From: Streptomyces sp. NBC_01237
GTDB taxonomy: Bacteria; Actinomycetota; Actinomycetes; Streptomycetales; Streptomycetaceae
Direction of reading: 5' to 3'
Assembly (NCBI RefSeq): GCF_035917275.1
Contig: NZ_CP108508.1
Coordinates: forward strand, 8,122,001 to 8,186,000
DNA: 64,000 bases
This document shows, piece after piece, positions 34,792 to 42,881 of this stretch. The notes under the pieces are model-generated. The model was not told the DNA's origin and did not search any database. It saw nothing but the letters and a program-made list of their open reading frames with translations. Numbering within the stretch: the stretch's first letter is position 1; each line of letters starts with the position of its first letter. The translations under genes were made by a program, and so were the position numbers.

Positions 34792-34834
34792 ACACCCGTG
34801 CCCCGCCGGCCACCCGGTCGCGGGGCACGGGTGT
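34792..34834 (+). terminator. Stem-loop terminator of the secretion-like operon
   Basis: 14-bp arms ACACCCGTGCCCCG and CGGGGCACGGGTGT with a 15-base loop, followed by TGCTGTT. It lies about 120 bases after the stop of the VirB4-like gene; the DNA between shows no gene. Confidence 0.7.
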
Positions 34835-34887
34835 TGCTGTTCGCCTGACGAGAGCTCGCACCAGTGGCGAGGCCCCGCTCCCGGCTC

Positions 34888-35088
34888 TCACTTCGTGGTG
34901 TCACCGGCGCTGTCGGCCGATCTGCGTTGCTCGCGGCGTTTCTTCGCTACCCAGTCGTGCATCGCCTCGATGAGCACGGCCGACGACGAGCGGCCCTCCG
35001 CCTTCGCGATCGCTTCGAGTTCCTGCCGCAGTGCAGGCGGCGGGCGGAAAGCCATGACCGGCGTCTGTCCGGTAGCCGGACGTCCCAT
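34888..35088 (-). CDS. Ribbon-helix-helix (CopG/Arc-type) DNA-binding protein
   Basis: A 66-residue protein from the ATG at 35088. Residues 10-55 (VMAFRPPPALRQELEAIAKA then EGRSSSAVLIEAMHDWV) show the strand-helix-helix pattern of Arc/CopG regulators; the tail is basic. Directly upstream are two nearly identical palindromes (35100-35116 and 35166-35182) that are probably its operators, so it should regulate itself and the tiny rightward ORFs. Confidence 0.65.
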   Translation of the reverse strand: MGRPATGQTPVMAFRPPPALRQELEAIAKAEGRSSSAVLIEAMHDWVAKKRREQRRSADSAGDTTK

Positions 35089-35099
35089 TGTCTTCTCCG

Positions 35100-35116
35100 T
35101 TTCTGTTTAACAGGAA
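35100..35116. promoter_or_regulatory. RHH operator 1
   Basis: TTTCTGTTTAACAGGAA, an imperfect palindrome with core CTGTTTAACAG, 12 bases before the RHH start codon. Confidence 0.55.
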
Positions 35117-35129
35117 CCAGTCTCCACCT

Positions 35130-35162
35130 GTGCAGCGGCCTTGACAAGTAAGGCCGCTGCAC
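35130..35162. other. Perfect 13-bp hairpin between the two operators
   Basis: Arms 35130-35142 and 35150-35162 with a GACAAGT loop. Being placed between divergent operators, it may be a bidirectional attenuator or a further protein site. Confidence 0.45.
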
Positions 35163-35165
35163 TGT

Positions 35166-35182
35166 TTTCTGTATAACAGAAA
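35166..35182. promoter_or_regulatory. RHH operator 2
   Basis: TTTCTGTATAACAGAAA, a perfect 7-bp-arm palindrome related to operator 1. A half site (TTTCTGTAT) follows near 35207. Confidence 0.55.
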
Positions 35183-35258
35183 CCAGGATTGAACAGCCTC
35201 TTCGAGTTTCTGTATCCATCCGCAGCGCCCACTGCCGTCCCGCACCCGGAGGACCACC

Positions 35259-35354
35259 ATGCCCAAGTCCCGCATCACCGGCACCGCTTCCGCCGCCGCC
35301 AGGGCGACCGAGAAGACGACGTCCCGCGTCCGCATCAACGGCCGCAGCGAGTAA
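35259..35354 (+). CDS. 31-residue basic peptide
   Basis: ATG at 35259 with CGGAGG upstream, ending in GRSE and TAA. Rich in Ala, Thr, Arg and Lys. Short but with an excellent ribosome site, divergent from the RHH gene. Confidence 0.4.
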   Translation: MPKSRITGTASAAARATEKTTSRVRINGRSE

Positions 35355-35388
35355 CCCTCAACCGTCACCGAGGTATGGAGGAACAGCG

Positions 35389-35520
35389 ATGGCCCGCCCC
35401 CGGAACAGGCGCCGCCGCGAAGTGAGACGGGTACCGCGCACCACCGCGACCCTGCCAACTGGAGTCCACGCGGGTTCCTTCGCGACGCGGCTGCCGAGAA
35501 GAGGGCAAGTGGTGAGGTAG
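35389..35520 (+). CDS. 43-residue Arg-rich peptide
   Basis: ATG at 35389 with GGAGGA upstream. The first 17 residues (MARPRNRRRREVRRVPR) are strongly basic, so nucleic acid binding is possible. Forms a pair with the preceding tiny ORF. Confidence 0.4.
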   Translation: MARPRNRRRREVRRVPRTTATLPTGVHAGSFATRLPRRGQVVR

Positions 35521-35608
35521 GAGCCCTCCTATCAGCCTTGATCTGTGCGTGTGAGGTGTTCGCAGTAACTGGCAGATTCTGCGAGCGCGGCCGGTAACTT
35601 GCGATGCC

Positions 35609-36784
35609 ATGCAGGATTCGGGAAGTCGCCGCCGTCTGACACTGCTGACTGGGCAGGTGGGGGACGGCGACGCACAGGGTTCAGGCGAGGCCGAGGACCG
35701 TGGTCTGGCCGATGTTCAGATACTCCAGCGGCGGGCTGCCGCACAGAGTGATGTCGATGAGCAGGGCTTCTATCTGGAAACCGTGTCGGAGTACCTGTGG
35801 GCCCGCGACGTCGCTGGTCTTGCGCCCAGCACCTTGGAGAACCTGGTCAGGCCGGTGCTGGAGCTGTGTTCCTTCTACGACTTGGTGCCCTGGCGGCTCA
35901 CCCCGCGGCATGTGGACCGGTTCTACACCGGGCCGGGACGCCGGGCCCGTTCGACAGTGCGGAGCAAGCTGACCAAGCTTGACAGCTACTTCGCGTTCCT
36001 GGAACAGCGTTACGCAGGGGAGATCGCACGCCGCTTCGGCGCCAGGGTGGAGTCACCGGTCGACTCGTTCAACAGGCCGGTGCACCGCGGGGACTTCGGG
36101 CTGCGGATTCCTCCTTCGCAGCGGGCCCTGGCCGAGTGCTTCTCGAAGTGGCGGGCGTCGCTTCCGTCAGCACGCAAGTATCCGGTGGCCGTACGCGACT
36201 ACGTGATGGCGAAGATCGCCTACATTTCCGGTGTCCGGGCGAGCGAGCTCTGCGCGGTCCGTCTCGGGGACATCCACTGGGAGCTTGGCCAGTGGGGCCG
36301 GTTCGTGGTTCAGGGCAAAGGGGCCGGCGGGTCGGGCAAGCGCGAACGGCAGGCATACCTCTTCGCTGAGGGACGCGAACTGCTGTGGTGGTACATCGAG
36401 GACGTCCGCGGTTTGTTCAGCGACGACGCCCTGGACCCGGCTGCACCGCTCTTCCCTTCGGAGCGGCGGCCGCAGGCGGTGGTGGACCTGAACATTGCAG
36501 TGGGTATGCCGGTGCGTCCTGATGCGTTCCGCAAAGCGCTCAAGACTGCTGGCGGTCTCTATCTTCCAGGCCCGGTGACCTGCTTGTTCCCGCATCTGCT
36601 GCGGCACGCGAGGGCGACGCACCTCTACGAGAGCGGCATGGCGCTCTGGGACGTGCAGAAGGTCCTCGGCCATATCTGGGCCAGTACGACGGTCGGCTAC
36701 CTTTCGACCGTCCAGGCTGATCCCGAACTGGCGAGTCTGCAGTCCGCGCGCCGGGCGGTCCGACGTTTGAGTATGGAGGCTTGA
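35609..36784 (+). CDS. Tyrosine recombinase/integrase
   Basis: A 391-residue site-specific recombinase. The N-terminal SAM-like core-binding domain is at about 55-170 (YLETVSEYLWARDVAGL). The catalytic domain has Arg in SGVRASEL, the Lys-bearing strand GKGAGGSGKR, HLLRHARATH (H-x2-R), the GHIWAS histidine and TVGYL with the nucleophile Tyr. It is the first of three closely packed genes with a short HTH gene and a large zinc-finger recombinase-like gene, an arrangement reminiscent of the Tn554 TnpA/TnpC/TnpB type, which integrates without terminal repeats. Confidence 0.75.
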   Translation: MQDSGSRRRLTLLTGQVGDGDAQGSGEAEDRGLADVQILQRRAAAQSDVDEQGFYLETVSEYLWARDVAGLAPSTLENLVRPVLELCSFYDLVPWRLTPRHVDRFYTGPGRRARSTVRSKLTKLDSYFAFLEQRYAGEIARRFGARVESPVDSFNRPVHRGDFGLRIPPSQRALAECFSKWRASLPSARKYPVAVRDYVMAKIAYISGVRASELCAVRLGDIHWELGQWGRFVVQGKGAGGSGKRERQAYLFAEGRELLWWYIEDVRGLFSDDALDPAAPLFPSERRPQAVVDLNIAVGMPVRPDAFRKALKTAGGLYLPGPVTCLFPHLLRHARATHLYESGMALWDVQKVLGHIWASTTVGYLSTVQADPELASLQSARRAVRRLSMEA

Positions 36785-36786
36785 GG

Positions 36787-37125
36787 GTGAAATGGAACCT
36801 GCGGATGGTCGCTGCCCAACGGGACATCTGGCGCCCGACCCAATTGCAGACCGTCCTGGCCGAGGTGGGCTTCACCCCGTCGCTGAGTAAGGTCGCGGCG
36901 TTGTGGAGCGGAAAGCCCGTGACGGTGCGGCTTGAGGACCTGGACAAGATCTGTGCGGCTCTGGACTGCACCGTCGCGGACCTGATGCAGGCCGAGCCCG
37001 AGCCGCACCTCGCCTCCCGGGAGCAGGAGGAACGCAGGGTGGCCGGCACCCGGCCAGACCGGGGTTCTGCGGTCCGGCCGATTCCGGGAACGGGGCGTGG
37101 TCCGCGCGGCCTTCCGCCCAACTGA
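36787..37125 (+). CDS. Helix-turn-helix protein of the recombinase module
   Basis: A 112-residue protein. The GTG at 36787 lies 7 bases after GGAGG, a better fit than the TTG at 36781 that overlaps the recombinase stop. Residues 10-70 (TQLQTVLAEVGFTPSLSKVA, then RLEDLDKICAALDCTVADLM) form an XRE-type HTH close to the Cro/C1 pattern. The C-terminal tail is disordered. It probably binds recombination sites or regulates the module. Confidence 0.65.
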   Translation: MKWNLRMVAAQRDIWRPTQLQTVLAEVGFTPSLSKVAALWSGKPVTVRLEDLDKICAALDCTVADLMQAEPEPHLASREQEERRVAGTRPDRGSAVRPIPGTGRGPRGLPPN

Positions 37126-37137
37126 GGACAGGGTTCG

Positions 37138-39126
37138 ATGCACTGGCGTCAGCGGGTTCTCCGGTTCCCCGAGTTGCCCATCCCGGACGGCCACTGGCGG
37201 CCCTTGGCTCTAGAGCCACAGGCGCCGCTGGTCTGTGACGACCAACGGATCTGCCCGGCACAGGTGCGCGGCCAGATATCCTGGCCGGCGCCGCCGCGGG
37301 CACTGAGGGTTGAGCACGCCCAGCGGATCAGGGACCGGGACTTTCCGGAACTACCAGCCCTGGGCGCCGTCATCGCGCAAATGGCGGCGGAGCGGAACCT
37401 GAGCGACGCCTGGGAAAGGCTCGCCCTCCACATGGCCCGTCTCGCACTCGCCGTCCGGGAGGCCGACCAGGTCCTGGTGAGCGAACAGGACATTGCCCAA
37501 CTGCCGCAGTTACGCGGGCCCGTGGTGGAGATCTTCCGTCGCGCGGGTCTGCTTCGGCGCCGTCCGAACCAGTGGCATCTCGCACTTCACCCCCAACCCT
37601 CGGCGGTCAGCTGCGGGCACTGCCTGTCCTGGTCAGGAACCGCCGCGAAACTGTGCTCCGCCTGCAAGAACTGGCGACGCTCCAGCCAGAGGGGCCCTTG
37701 CCGACGCTGCCACCGGACGCTTCCGCTCTCCCTGGGACGCTGCCGTCGATGCCGCGTCGTCGAACTGGAGCAGACGCTGGCCGACGCCCCGGTCCCTGAC
37801 CAGCTGTGGTTCGGCGGCGACATCGACCTCTACGTCAACAAGACCGGCCGCGAACTCAACAACGCGCGAGACCGGCAGGCTCAACAGCACCGGGCAGAGC
37901 TTCGCTACTGGCCCCGGCACCTGATCGACGCCAACCAGCTCGAAATCTTTCCGGCACCGGAGAGGAACTGGAAGGCCATCGCGAACCCGGGCCTGCTGAG
38001 GCTCAGCGAACCGGCGCAGGAGGTCGTCAGCGAGCTCGACCGGCTCGCCCGCGACCAGGCATGGTCGAGCGCCACCCGCAAGAAGAGCCTTCGCACTCTG
38101 CGGGTTCTCCTGGCCTGGCTCGGCGCCGCAACCGCGATCCCCGAGCGTGATGTCGTGGGCGTCGGTGATCTCTCACCGCACTACAACACTGTCCGGGTCG
38201 CCGGATTCCTGCAGACCAAGGGCATGCTGGCGTTCGACTCGGACGCCGTCGGCACTCACGAGGCTTCGGTTCGCCGATGGGTGGACCAGGCACCGGCCCA
38301 GTTCCAGGCTGATCTCCACACCTGGATAGCCGTGCTCCGGGGCCACGGCAAACGTCCCTCCCCGCCCATGCGCTGGGGCACGATCCGCGGATACGTCCTT
38401 CACGTCGTGTCCGTCCTCAGCACCTGGGAGCATCTCGCCTCGCTGGGCGAAGTGACCGAGCAGGAAGTGAAGACAGCGGCCGTCAACTATTCGGTCTTCA
38501 CCTCACTACGCTCCTTGTTCCGGGCCCTGCGACGCGAGCGCCGAGTCTTCCGCGACCCAGCCAGAAACGTACATCTCACTACCCCGGTCAGAGTCCCCAG
38601 GCCGATCCCGGCGGACCGCCTCAAAGGTCTGCTCAACCTGGCAGGCGGCGCGAAAGACCGGCTCGCGCTGGTTTTGATGGCTGTCTACGCGGTCCGCCCC
38701 AAGCAAGTCGCCGAGATCCTCCTCGACGACCTCGACCGGTCCACGGGACGCTTGCGAATCCGCAGGCCAAACCGACTCGATCACGTGATCTGCCTTGACG
38801 AGTTCGCTCTGCGACTCGTCAAGGAATGGCTGGCTGAACGTCACCACCGGTGGCCCCTGAGCACCAATCCCTACCTGATCGTCAGCCCTCTCACCGCACT
38901 GCACATCGATCGTCCGGCCGTCGGCATCGCCAATTTCTCATCGCTCCGCGACCGCATCGGCATCAACTTCACTCAGCTCCGACAGGACCGGTTTCTCGAC
39001 GAAGCCCGAGAAACCGCCGACCCGGTCCGGCTGATGCGCCTGTTCGGGATCACCTCGCACACAGCGATCCACTACGTCCGCACGGCTTACCCCGAGCGCT
39101 TCACCATCGACCCCACCCAGGCGTGA
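37138..39126 (+). CDS. Large recombinase-like protein with N-terminal zinc fingers
   Basis: A 662-residue protein from the ATG at 37138 (GGACAGGG site). Residues about 155-205 carry three Cys pairs (CGHC, CSAC, CRRC with CRRC again), likely zinc fingers. The C-terminal third resembles a tyrosine recombinase fold: AVYAVRPKQVAEILLDDLD (Arg), a Lys/Arg strand RLRIRRPN, LRQDRFLDEA (Arg), and a terminal SHTAIHYVRTAYPE with Tyr. The usual H-x-x-R is altered (LRQDR), so catalysis may be impaired. It probably works together with the recombinase at 35609. Confidence 0.6.
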   Translation: MHWRQRVLRFPELPIPDGHWRPLALEPQAPLVCDDQRICPAQVRGQISWPAPPRALRVEHAQRIRDRDFPELPALGAVIAQMAAERNLSDAWERLALHMARLALAVREADQVLVSEQDIAQLPQLRGPVVEIFRRAGLLRRRPNQWHLALHPQPSAVSCGHCLSWSGTAAKLCSACKNWRRSSQRGPCRRCHRTLPLSLGRCRRCRVVELEQTLADAPVPDQLWFGGDIDLYVNKTGRELNNARDRQAQQHRAELRYWPRHLIDANQLEIFPAPERNWKAIANPGLLRLSEPAQEVVSELDRLARDQAWSSATRKKSLRTLRVLLAWLGAATAIPERDVVGVGDLSPHYNTVRVAGFLQTKGMLAFDSDAVGTHEASVRRWVDQAPAQFQADLHTWIAVLRGHGKRPSPPMRWGTIRGYVLHVVSVLSTWEHLASLGEVTEQEVKTAAVNYSVFTSLRSLFRALRRERRVFRDPARNVHLTTPVRVPRPIPADRLKGLLNLAGGAKDRLALVLMAVYAVRPKQVAEILLDDLDRSTGRLRIRRPNRLDHVICLDEFALRLVKEWLAERHHRWPLSTNPYLIVSPLTALHIDRPAVGIANFSSLRDRIGINFTQLRQDRFLDEARETADPVRLMRLFGITSHTAIHYVRTAYPERFTIDPTQA

Positions 39127-39146
39127 AGGGGCACTTCCTGCCCTGC

Positions 39147-39611
39147 TCAGCCGCTGTTCAAGGCAGTGAGCACGTGATCCAACTCATTCGGCATCACAGC
39201 AACAAGAAGAGCGCCTTCGGGAGAGCTGCACTCGACGATTCTGGACCTACCGTTGATCTTCATCGACTCACGCCATGACGGTGACCGCAAGCTGACCTGC
39301 CGCAGCCCCTCCGGGAGGGACACTGCCGCACCGGCTTTGGTCCGTGGCTCCCAGCCCATTCCAGAGGGGCCTACCAACAGTCGCCCCCGCAGCCACCGCC
39401 CTTCAAGCGAAGGATGGCGGAGCAGGCAGGGAATCTTGATCACATTTCCCTGAGCGGCACTCTCTGCCCGCTGCTTCACTCTGCGGCGGAGCAACCACGC
39501 CGTCAGTCCTGCCGCTGCCAGGACAACCACCAGTTCGATCACTAGAGCATTCAAGCAGCGCAGAACCTGAGTGCCCAGCCCTTCCAACGCCCGCCATTCC
39601 AGCGGGTTCAC
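39147..39611 (-). CDS. Single-span membrane protein, DUF2550-like
   Basis: A 154-residue protein; I prefer the GTG at 39611 because starting at 39689 would overlap the divergent gene. A membrane segment is at about 22-42 (LVIELVVVLAAAGLTAWLL), followed by Arg-rich residues and a cytoplasmic beta-rich domain (IPCLLRHPSLEGRWLRG, then IVECSSPEGALLVAV). The layout resembles the small DUF2550 proteins of actinobacteria. It converges with the recombinase module, 20 bases after that stop. Confidence 0.5.
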   Translation of the reverse strand: MNPLEWRALEGLGTQVLRCLNALVIELVVVLAAAGLTAWLLRRRVKQRAESAAQGNVIKIPCLLRHPSLEGRWLRGRLLVGPSGMGWEPRTKAGAAVSLPEGLRQVSLRSPSWRESMKINGRSRIVECSSPEGALLVAVMPNELDHVLTALNSG

Positions 39612-40044
39612 TTCCAGTCGACCTTCAGAATCTGCGAACCCGCTGGTTTCGGAACACGACCGGTCCGCCTGCCCGGAGGAACTGGTCACGCGCAGGCAGC
39701 TGCGCGAGCGGGACTTGAGCCCCGGCGGGCACGGACCCGTCGCGGTCCTGCGCTGCGGGTACTGCTCCTACCGGCCCGACCGGTCGTGCATCCACCCCAC
39801 CCGGGCCTGGCTCTACAGCCTGGACCACGCCCGACCGAAGCGGACTCCGACGCTCGCCCAGGAATGGGCCCTGGACCGGGCCATGGCCGCACGTCAGACC
39901 TGCCCCGTCCTCACCTGCCGCCGGCGCTACAGCTACTGCCTTCCCCTGAAAAAGCTCGGGTCCTGCCTGGAGTGCCACGACGGCACCCCCGCCGACCCGA
40001 ACAGCTACATCGCTCCCCCGGCCCAGCACCCGCCGGCCGCCTGA
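39571..40044 (+). CDS. RRQRL-type zinc-binding protein, start unclear
   Basis: The conserved part begins TRRQLRERDLSPGGHGPVA at about 39686 and contains CGYC, a TCPVLTCRRRYSYCLPL segment and CLECHDGTPADP, the hallmarks of the RRQRL zinc-binding family found on most Streptomyces integrative plasmids. A GGAGGA site precedes it, but the expected start codon position reads GTC. The only in-frame starts are the ATG at 39571 (unlikely N-terminus) and a TTG at 39715 that would remove the RRQ motif. The upstream DNA may have been altered when the recombinase module arrived. Confidence 0.6.
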   Translation: MPSPSNARHSSGFTSSRPSESANPLVSEHDRSACPEELVTRRQLRERDLSPGGHGPVAVLRCGYCSYRPDRSCIHPTRAWLYSLDHARPKRTPTLAQEWALDRAMAARQTCPVLTCRRRYSYCLPLKKLGSCLECHDGTPADPNSYIAPPAQHPPAA

Positions 40045-40062
40045 CCCGAGAGGACACCAGTC

Positions 40063-40314
40063 ATGAGCACCACTCTCCGCTCCACCTCCGCCTTCACCGA
40101 GCCCGCCCGGCCCCAGGGCCTCCTGATCCGGTTCCTCACCATCGGCGGCAGCTACGTGGACGTCACCGGCCTCGGTGAGCACTCCTCCGACAACCGCTGG
40201 GCCTGCCGCGGCTGCGGGGACTCCTCCAGCAGGCCGGAGCAGGACTACCTGTTCCGTATCCGTCGGAACGCCAACGGCCACGCCAGCACCTGCCGGGCCA
40301 TCCCCCTGGACTGA
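40063..40314 (+). CDS. Small Cys-containing hypothetical protein
   Basis: An 83-residue protein from the ATG at 40063 (GAGAGGA site), 18 bases after the RRQRL gene. Contains CRGCGD and a single later Cys with His (HASTCR), a possible zinc site, and a beta-rich N-terminal half. Typical companion of RRQRL genes. Confidence 0.55.
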   Translation: MSTTLRSTSAFTEPARPQGLLIRFLTIGGSYVDVTGLGEHSSDNRWACRGCGDSSSRPEQDYLFRIRRNANGHASTCRAIPLD

Positions 40315-40372
40315 CCGCCCGCCCACGGATACCGGCGCACCAGCCGCTGAGCACCTGATCTGACGCCCTGCC

Positions 40373-40408
40373 CGGTCCTCGGCCACCCCCGCCGGTGACC
40401 GAGGACCG
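40373..40408 (+). terminator. Stem-loop
   Basis: 10-bp arms CGGTCCTCGG and CCGAGGACCG with a 16-base loop, midway between two genes. Confidence 0.55.
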
Positions 40409-40449
40409 GACAGGCCGCCGGGCCTCCCCCACCGACTTGAGAGGACCCC

Positions 40450-40944
40450 ATGTCCGACCTGACCCTGCACCCCGGCACTCTCTGCACCCTGATCGGGCCC
40501 CCGGGCTGCGGCAAATCCACCTTCGCCGCCCGGTATCCGGCCAGCTGGCGTATCTGCCTGGACCTCTACCGCGAGCTCGCCACCGACTCGCAGGCCGACC
40601 AGTCCGCCACACCGGTCGCCGCCCAGATCCAGAACCTGCTCCTGGACGCCCGCCTCGCGAGGGCCCGAACCGTCGTGGTCGACTCCACGAACGTGTTCGG
40701 GCACGTGCGGGCCGGACTGCTGGCCCGCGCCCGCTACTGGCAACGCCCCACTCTTGCCGTGCTCTTCGACACCCCGCTGCCCACGGTCGAGGCGCAGAAC
40801 GCGAGCCGCGACCGGGTCGTGCCCCCGCACATCGTGCGCGAGTACCACCAGCTGCTGCCCACCGCCGACCAGCTGCACGACGAAGGCTTCGGCACGGTGT
40901 ACCTGGCATCCGAGCTCAACGCCCCCACCGGCGGCCGCCGATGA
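40450..40944 (+). CDS. AAA_33/polynucleotide-kinase-like P-loop ATPase
   Basis: A 164-residue kinase-like protein. Walker A is GPPGCGKST at residues 16-24. A VVVDSTNV strand plays the Walker B part, and the lid ASRDRVVPPHIVREYHQLLP is typical of the kinase domain of bacterial Pnkp and related polynucleotide or small-molecule kinases. It overlaps the next gene by 4 bases. Together with the downstream HIT-domain fusion it suggests nucleotide or RNA-end metabolism. The substrate is unknown. Confidence 0.65.
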   Translation: MSDLTLHPGTLCTLIGPPGCGKSTFAARYPASWRICLDLYRELATDSQADQSATPVAAQIQNLLLDARLARARTVVVDSTNVFGHVRAGLLARARYWQRPTLAVLFDTPLPTVEAQNASRDRVVPPHIVREYHQLLPTADQLHDEGFGTVYLASELNAPTGGRR

Positions 40945-41258
40945 CCACACCCGGCACCCGCGACAACCCCCTCCGGACGACACCGGACACCCTGCCGTCG
41001 CGCTGCCTCTGGTACACGGACCCCGACGGGACACTCTGCCTCGCCCCCGGATGCATGGCCCGCGCCCAGGACCCCGACGCGGAATGCCTGTGCGACTCCC
41101 TCACCGCCCGCCACCGCCGCACCCTCGAAGAGCTCCGTGCCCTGCAGGCGCGTCAGCGGTATGCCGAGCGCTGGCGGCACGCGCTGCAGACGGCGGTCGA
41201 CGCGCACCCCGACCGGCAGTCCATCCGAGCCGACGCCCAGCGCCGTACCGGCCGCTGA
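40941..41258 (+). CDS. Hypothetical protein coupled to the kinase
   Basis: A 105-residue protein from the ATG at 40941 (ATGA overlap). The N-terminal half has four Cys (CLWYTDPDGTLCLAPGC, then CLCD) that could bind zinc; the second half is an Arg-rich helix (TLEELRALQARQRYAERW). No known family. Confidence 0.55.
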   Translation: MTTPGTRDNPLRTTPDTLPSRCLWYTDPDGTLCLAPGCMARAQDPDAECLCDSLTARHRRTLEELRALQARQRYAERWRHALQTAVDAHPDRQSIRADAQRRTGR

Positions 41259-41312
41259 CCCACCCAGCCGTTCATACCTCCACTCCCCCACTGCTGATTC
41301 AGGAGAACCCCC

Positions 41313-41915
41313 ATGACGCCGCTCACCGTTGTCGAGCGTCTCGCCCTGCTGGGCACGCTCGTCGCCCTCTTCGAAGGCCTGCATCCGTCGCTGGACCAGT
41401 GGGCCCAGAGTTCCAAGGACTCCAGCTGCAAGGGCCTGTACGGCGACCACCCGGTCTACCGGGACGGGACACCCGTCGGGCAGGAAACCGACGACCGCAC
41501 CGGAATGCCGACCCTGACCGCAAGCCAGCTGGGACGCCGCAGCGTGGCCCGCCACGTCGCCTCCTATTCGGCCGGGCAGCTCGCAGGCACAGTGGCAGCG
41601 ACCCGTGTCCTCGGCTACCGCATTCCGGGCCGGGCACTGCTGGCAGGCGCGGCGATCAACGCGGTCACCCACGCGGTGATCGACCGTCGCAAACCGCTGC
41701 TCTGGCTCGCGGGCAAAGCCGGTAAGCGCGGGTACGTCGACCACTGCACCGCTGTCCGTATGGACACCGAGGGCGCTCTCACCGCTGAGCTGAGCGGTCC
41801 CGGGTCAGCGCTGATGGAGCTCGACCAGTCGCTCCACAGGTCTATCGGCGTGCTCGCCGCAGTCGTGACCACCTACCTCGCCACCCGCACCAGCGGCAGC
41901 GGAACCGCGAACTAG
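41313..41915 (+). CDS. Membrane-associated protein, DUF3307-like
   Basis: A 200-residue protein from the ATG at 41313 (AGGAG site). An N-terminal hydrophobic helix precedes a HPSLDQWAQSSKDSSCKG motif. Central and C-terminal hydrophobic segments include LAGAAINAVTHAVIDRR and GVLAAVVTTYLA. The His-Asp-Gln and Asn-His-Asp patterns recall phage-associated DUF3307 membrane proteins. Role unknown; it lies between the kinase operon and the RapZ-HIT gene. Confidence 0.5.
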   Translation: MTPLTVVERLALLGTLVALFEGLHPSLDQWAQSSKDSSCKGLYGDHPVYRDGTPVGQETDDRTGMPTLTASQLGRRSVARHVASYSAGQLAGTVAATRVLGYRIPGRALLAGAAINAVTHAVIDRRKPLLWLAGKAGKRGYVDHCTAVRMDTEGALTAELSGPGSALMELDQSLHRSIGVLAAVVTTYLATRTSGSGTAN

Positions 41916-42098
41916 CCCACTGAGACGCGCTGCAGTGCAGCGCGCCCAGAGCACCACCGCCGCCCGCGCCAGGATGGACCACCGGCTTCTTCCTGGTCAC
42001 CACCACCACTGAATACCGACGCCACCATGCTCCGCCCCGCCCTTCCCGGACGGGGCGGCGCACGGCGTTTCCACCTCCCCTCGATCCAGGAGGCCCAC

Positions 42099-42881
42099 AT
42101 GACTCCCGACCTGTTCATCGACTCCTTCGGCGCCCGCTGGCAGGACACCCCGCCGCCCCGCTACCGCGCCGCAGTCCTCGGCATCAACCTCACGAACGAA
42201 CTGCTCAACCCGCCGGACGACCCGGCCCTCGCCGACATCGTCGCCCGCCAGACCGGACGGGACGCGGGCGTACGCGACTACGTCCTCAACACCCCAGGCG
42301 CCGCCCGCATCATCACCGACGCCGTCCACGAACTCACCGCACTCCGCACCGCCGCGAACGGCCGCCCCGTCCAGCTCCTGGTGAACTGCTGGTACGGACG
42401 CCACCGCGCACCCGCCATCGCCGACGCCATCGCCCACCAGATGCAGGAGACCGGCACCACCGTCCACGTCACCCACCACCACATCAACCGGCCACCGGTC
42501 CCCCGCAAACACCCCCGCCCCGACTGCCCGTTCTGCCAGATCATCCACGACGGAGCTCCCGCAGAGATCGTCCGCGAATGGCACGACACGATCTCGATCG
42601 TGCCCCGCAGCGGCGGCTGCACCACCGGCCACCTCCTGCTCATCCCCCGCGGCCACGTCGCCGACTTCACCGTCGACCCGGTCGTCTCCGCCACCACCCA
42701 ACACCGCGCCGCCGAACTCGCAGCGGAACTCGGAGGCCAGTGGAACTACCTCACCTCCGGCGGCCCGGACGCCACCCAGACCGTGCAGCACCTCCACGGA
42801 CATCTACTCCCCCGCACCGCCGACGACGGCCTCACCCTCCCCTGGACCCACCCCAACCACGACCAGGAGCCCACCCGATGA
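42099..42881 (+). CDS. RapZ-C-like domain fused to a HIT hydrolase domain
   Basis: A 260-residue protein from the ATG at 42099 with AGGAGG. Residues 1-130 resemble the C-terminal (RNA- and ligand-binding) domain of RapZ: VLGINLTNEL, GVRDYVLNTPGAARIITDAV, LVNCWYGRHRAPAIADAIAHQM. Residues 142-255 are a HIT domain with CPFCQIIHD, GHLLLIPRGHVADF and the catalytic triad motif HLHGHLL. HIT enzymes cleave nucleotidyl phosphates. The combination suggests a nucleotidyl hydrolase guided or regulated by the RapZ-like part. ATGA overlap with the next gene. Confidence 0.7.
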   Translation: MTPDLFIDSFGARWQDTPPPRYRAAVLGINLTNELLNPPDDPALADIVARQTGRDAGVRDYVLNTPGAARIITDAVHELTALRTAANGRPVQLLVNCWYGRHRAPAIADAIAHQMQETGTTVHVTHHHINRPPVPRKHPRPDCPFCQIIHDGAPAEIVREWHDTISIVPRSGGCTTGHLLLIPRGHVADFTVDPVVSATTQHRAAELAAELGGQWNYLTSGGPDATQTVQHLHGHLLPRTADDGLTLPWTHPNHDQEPTR

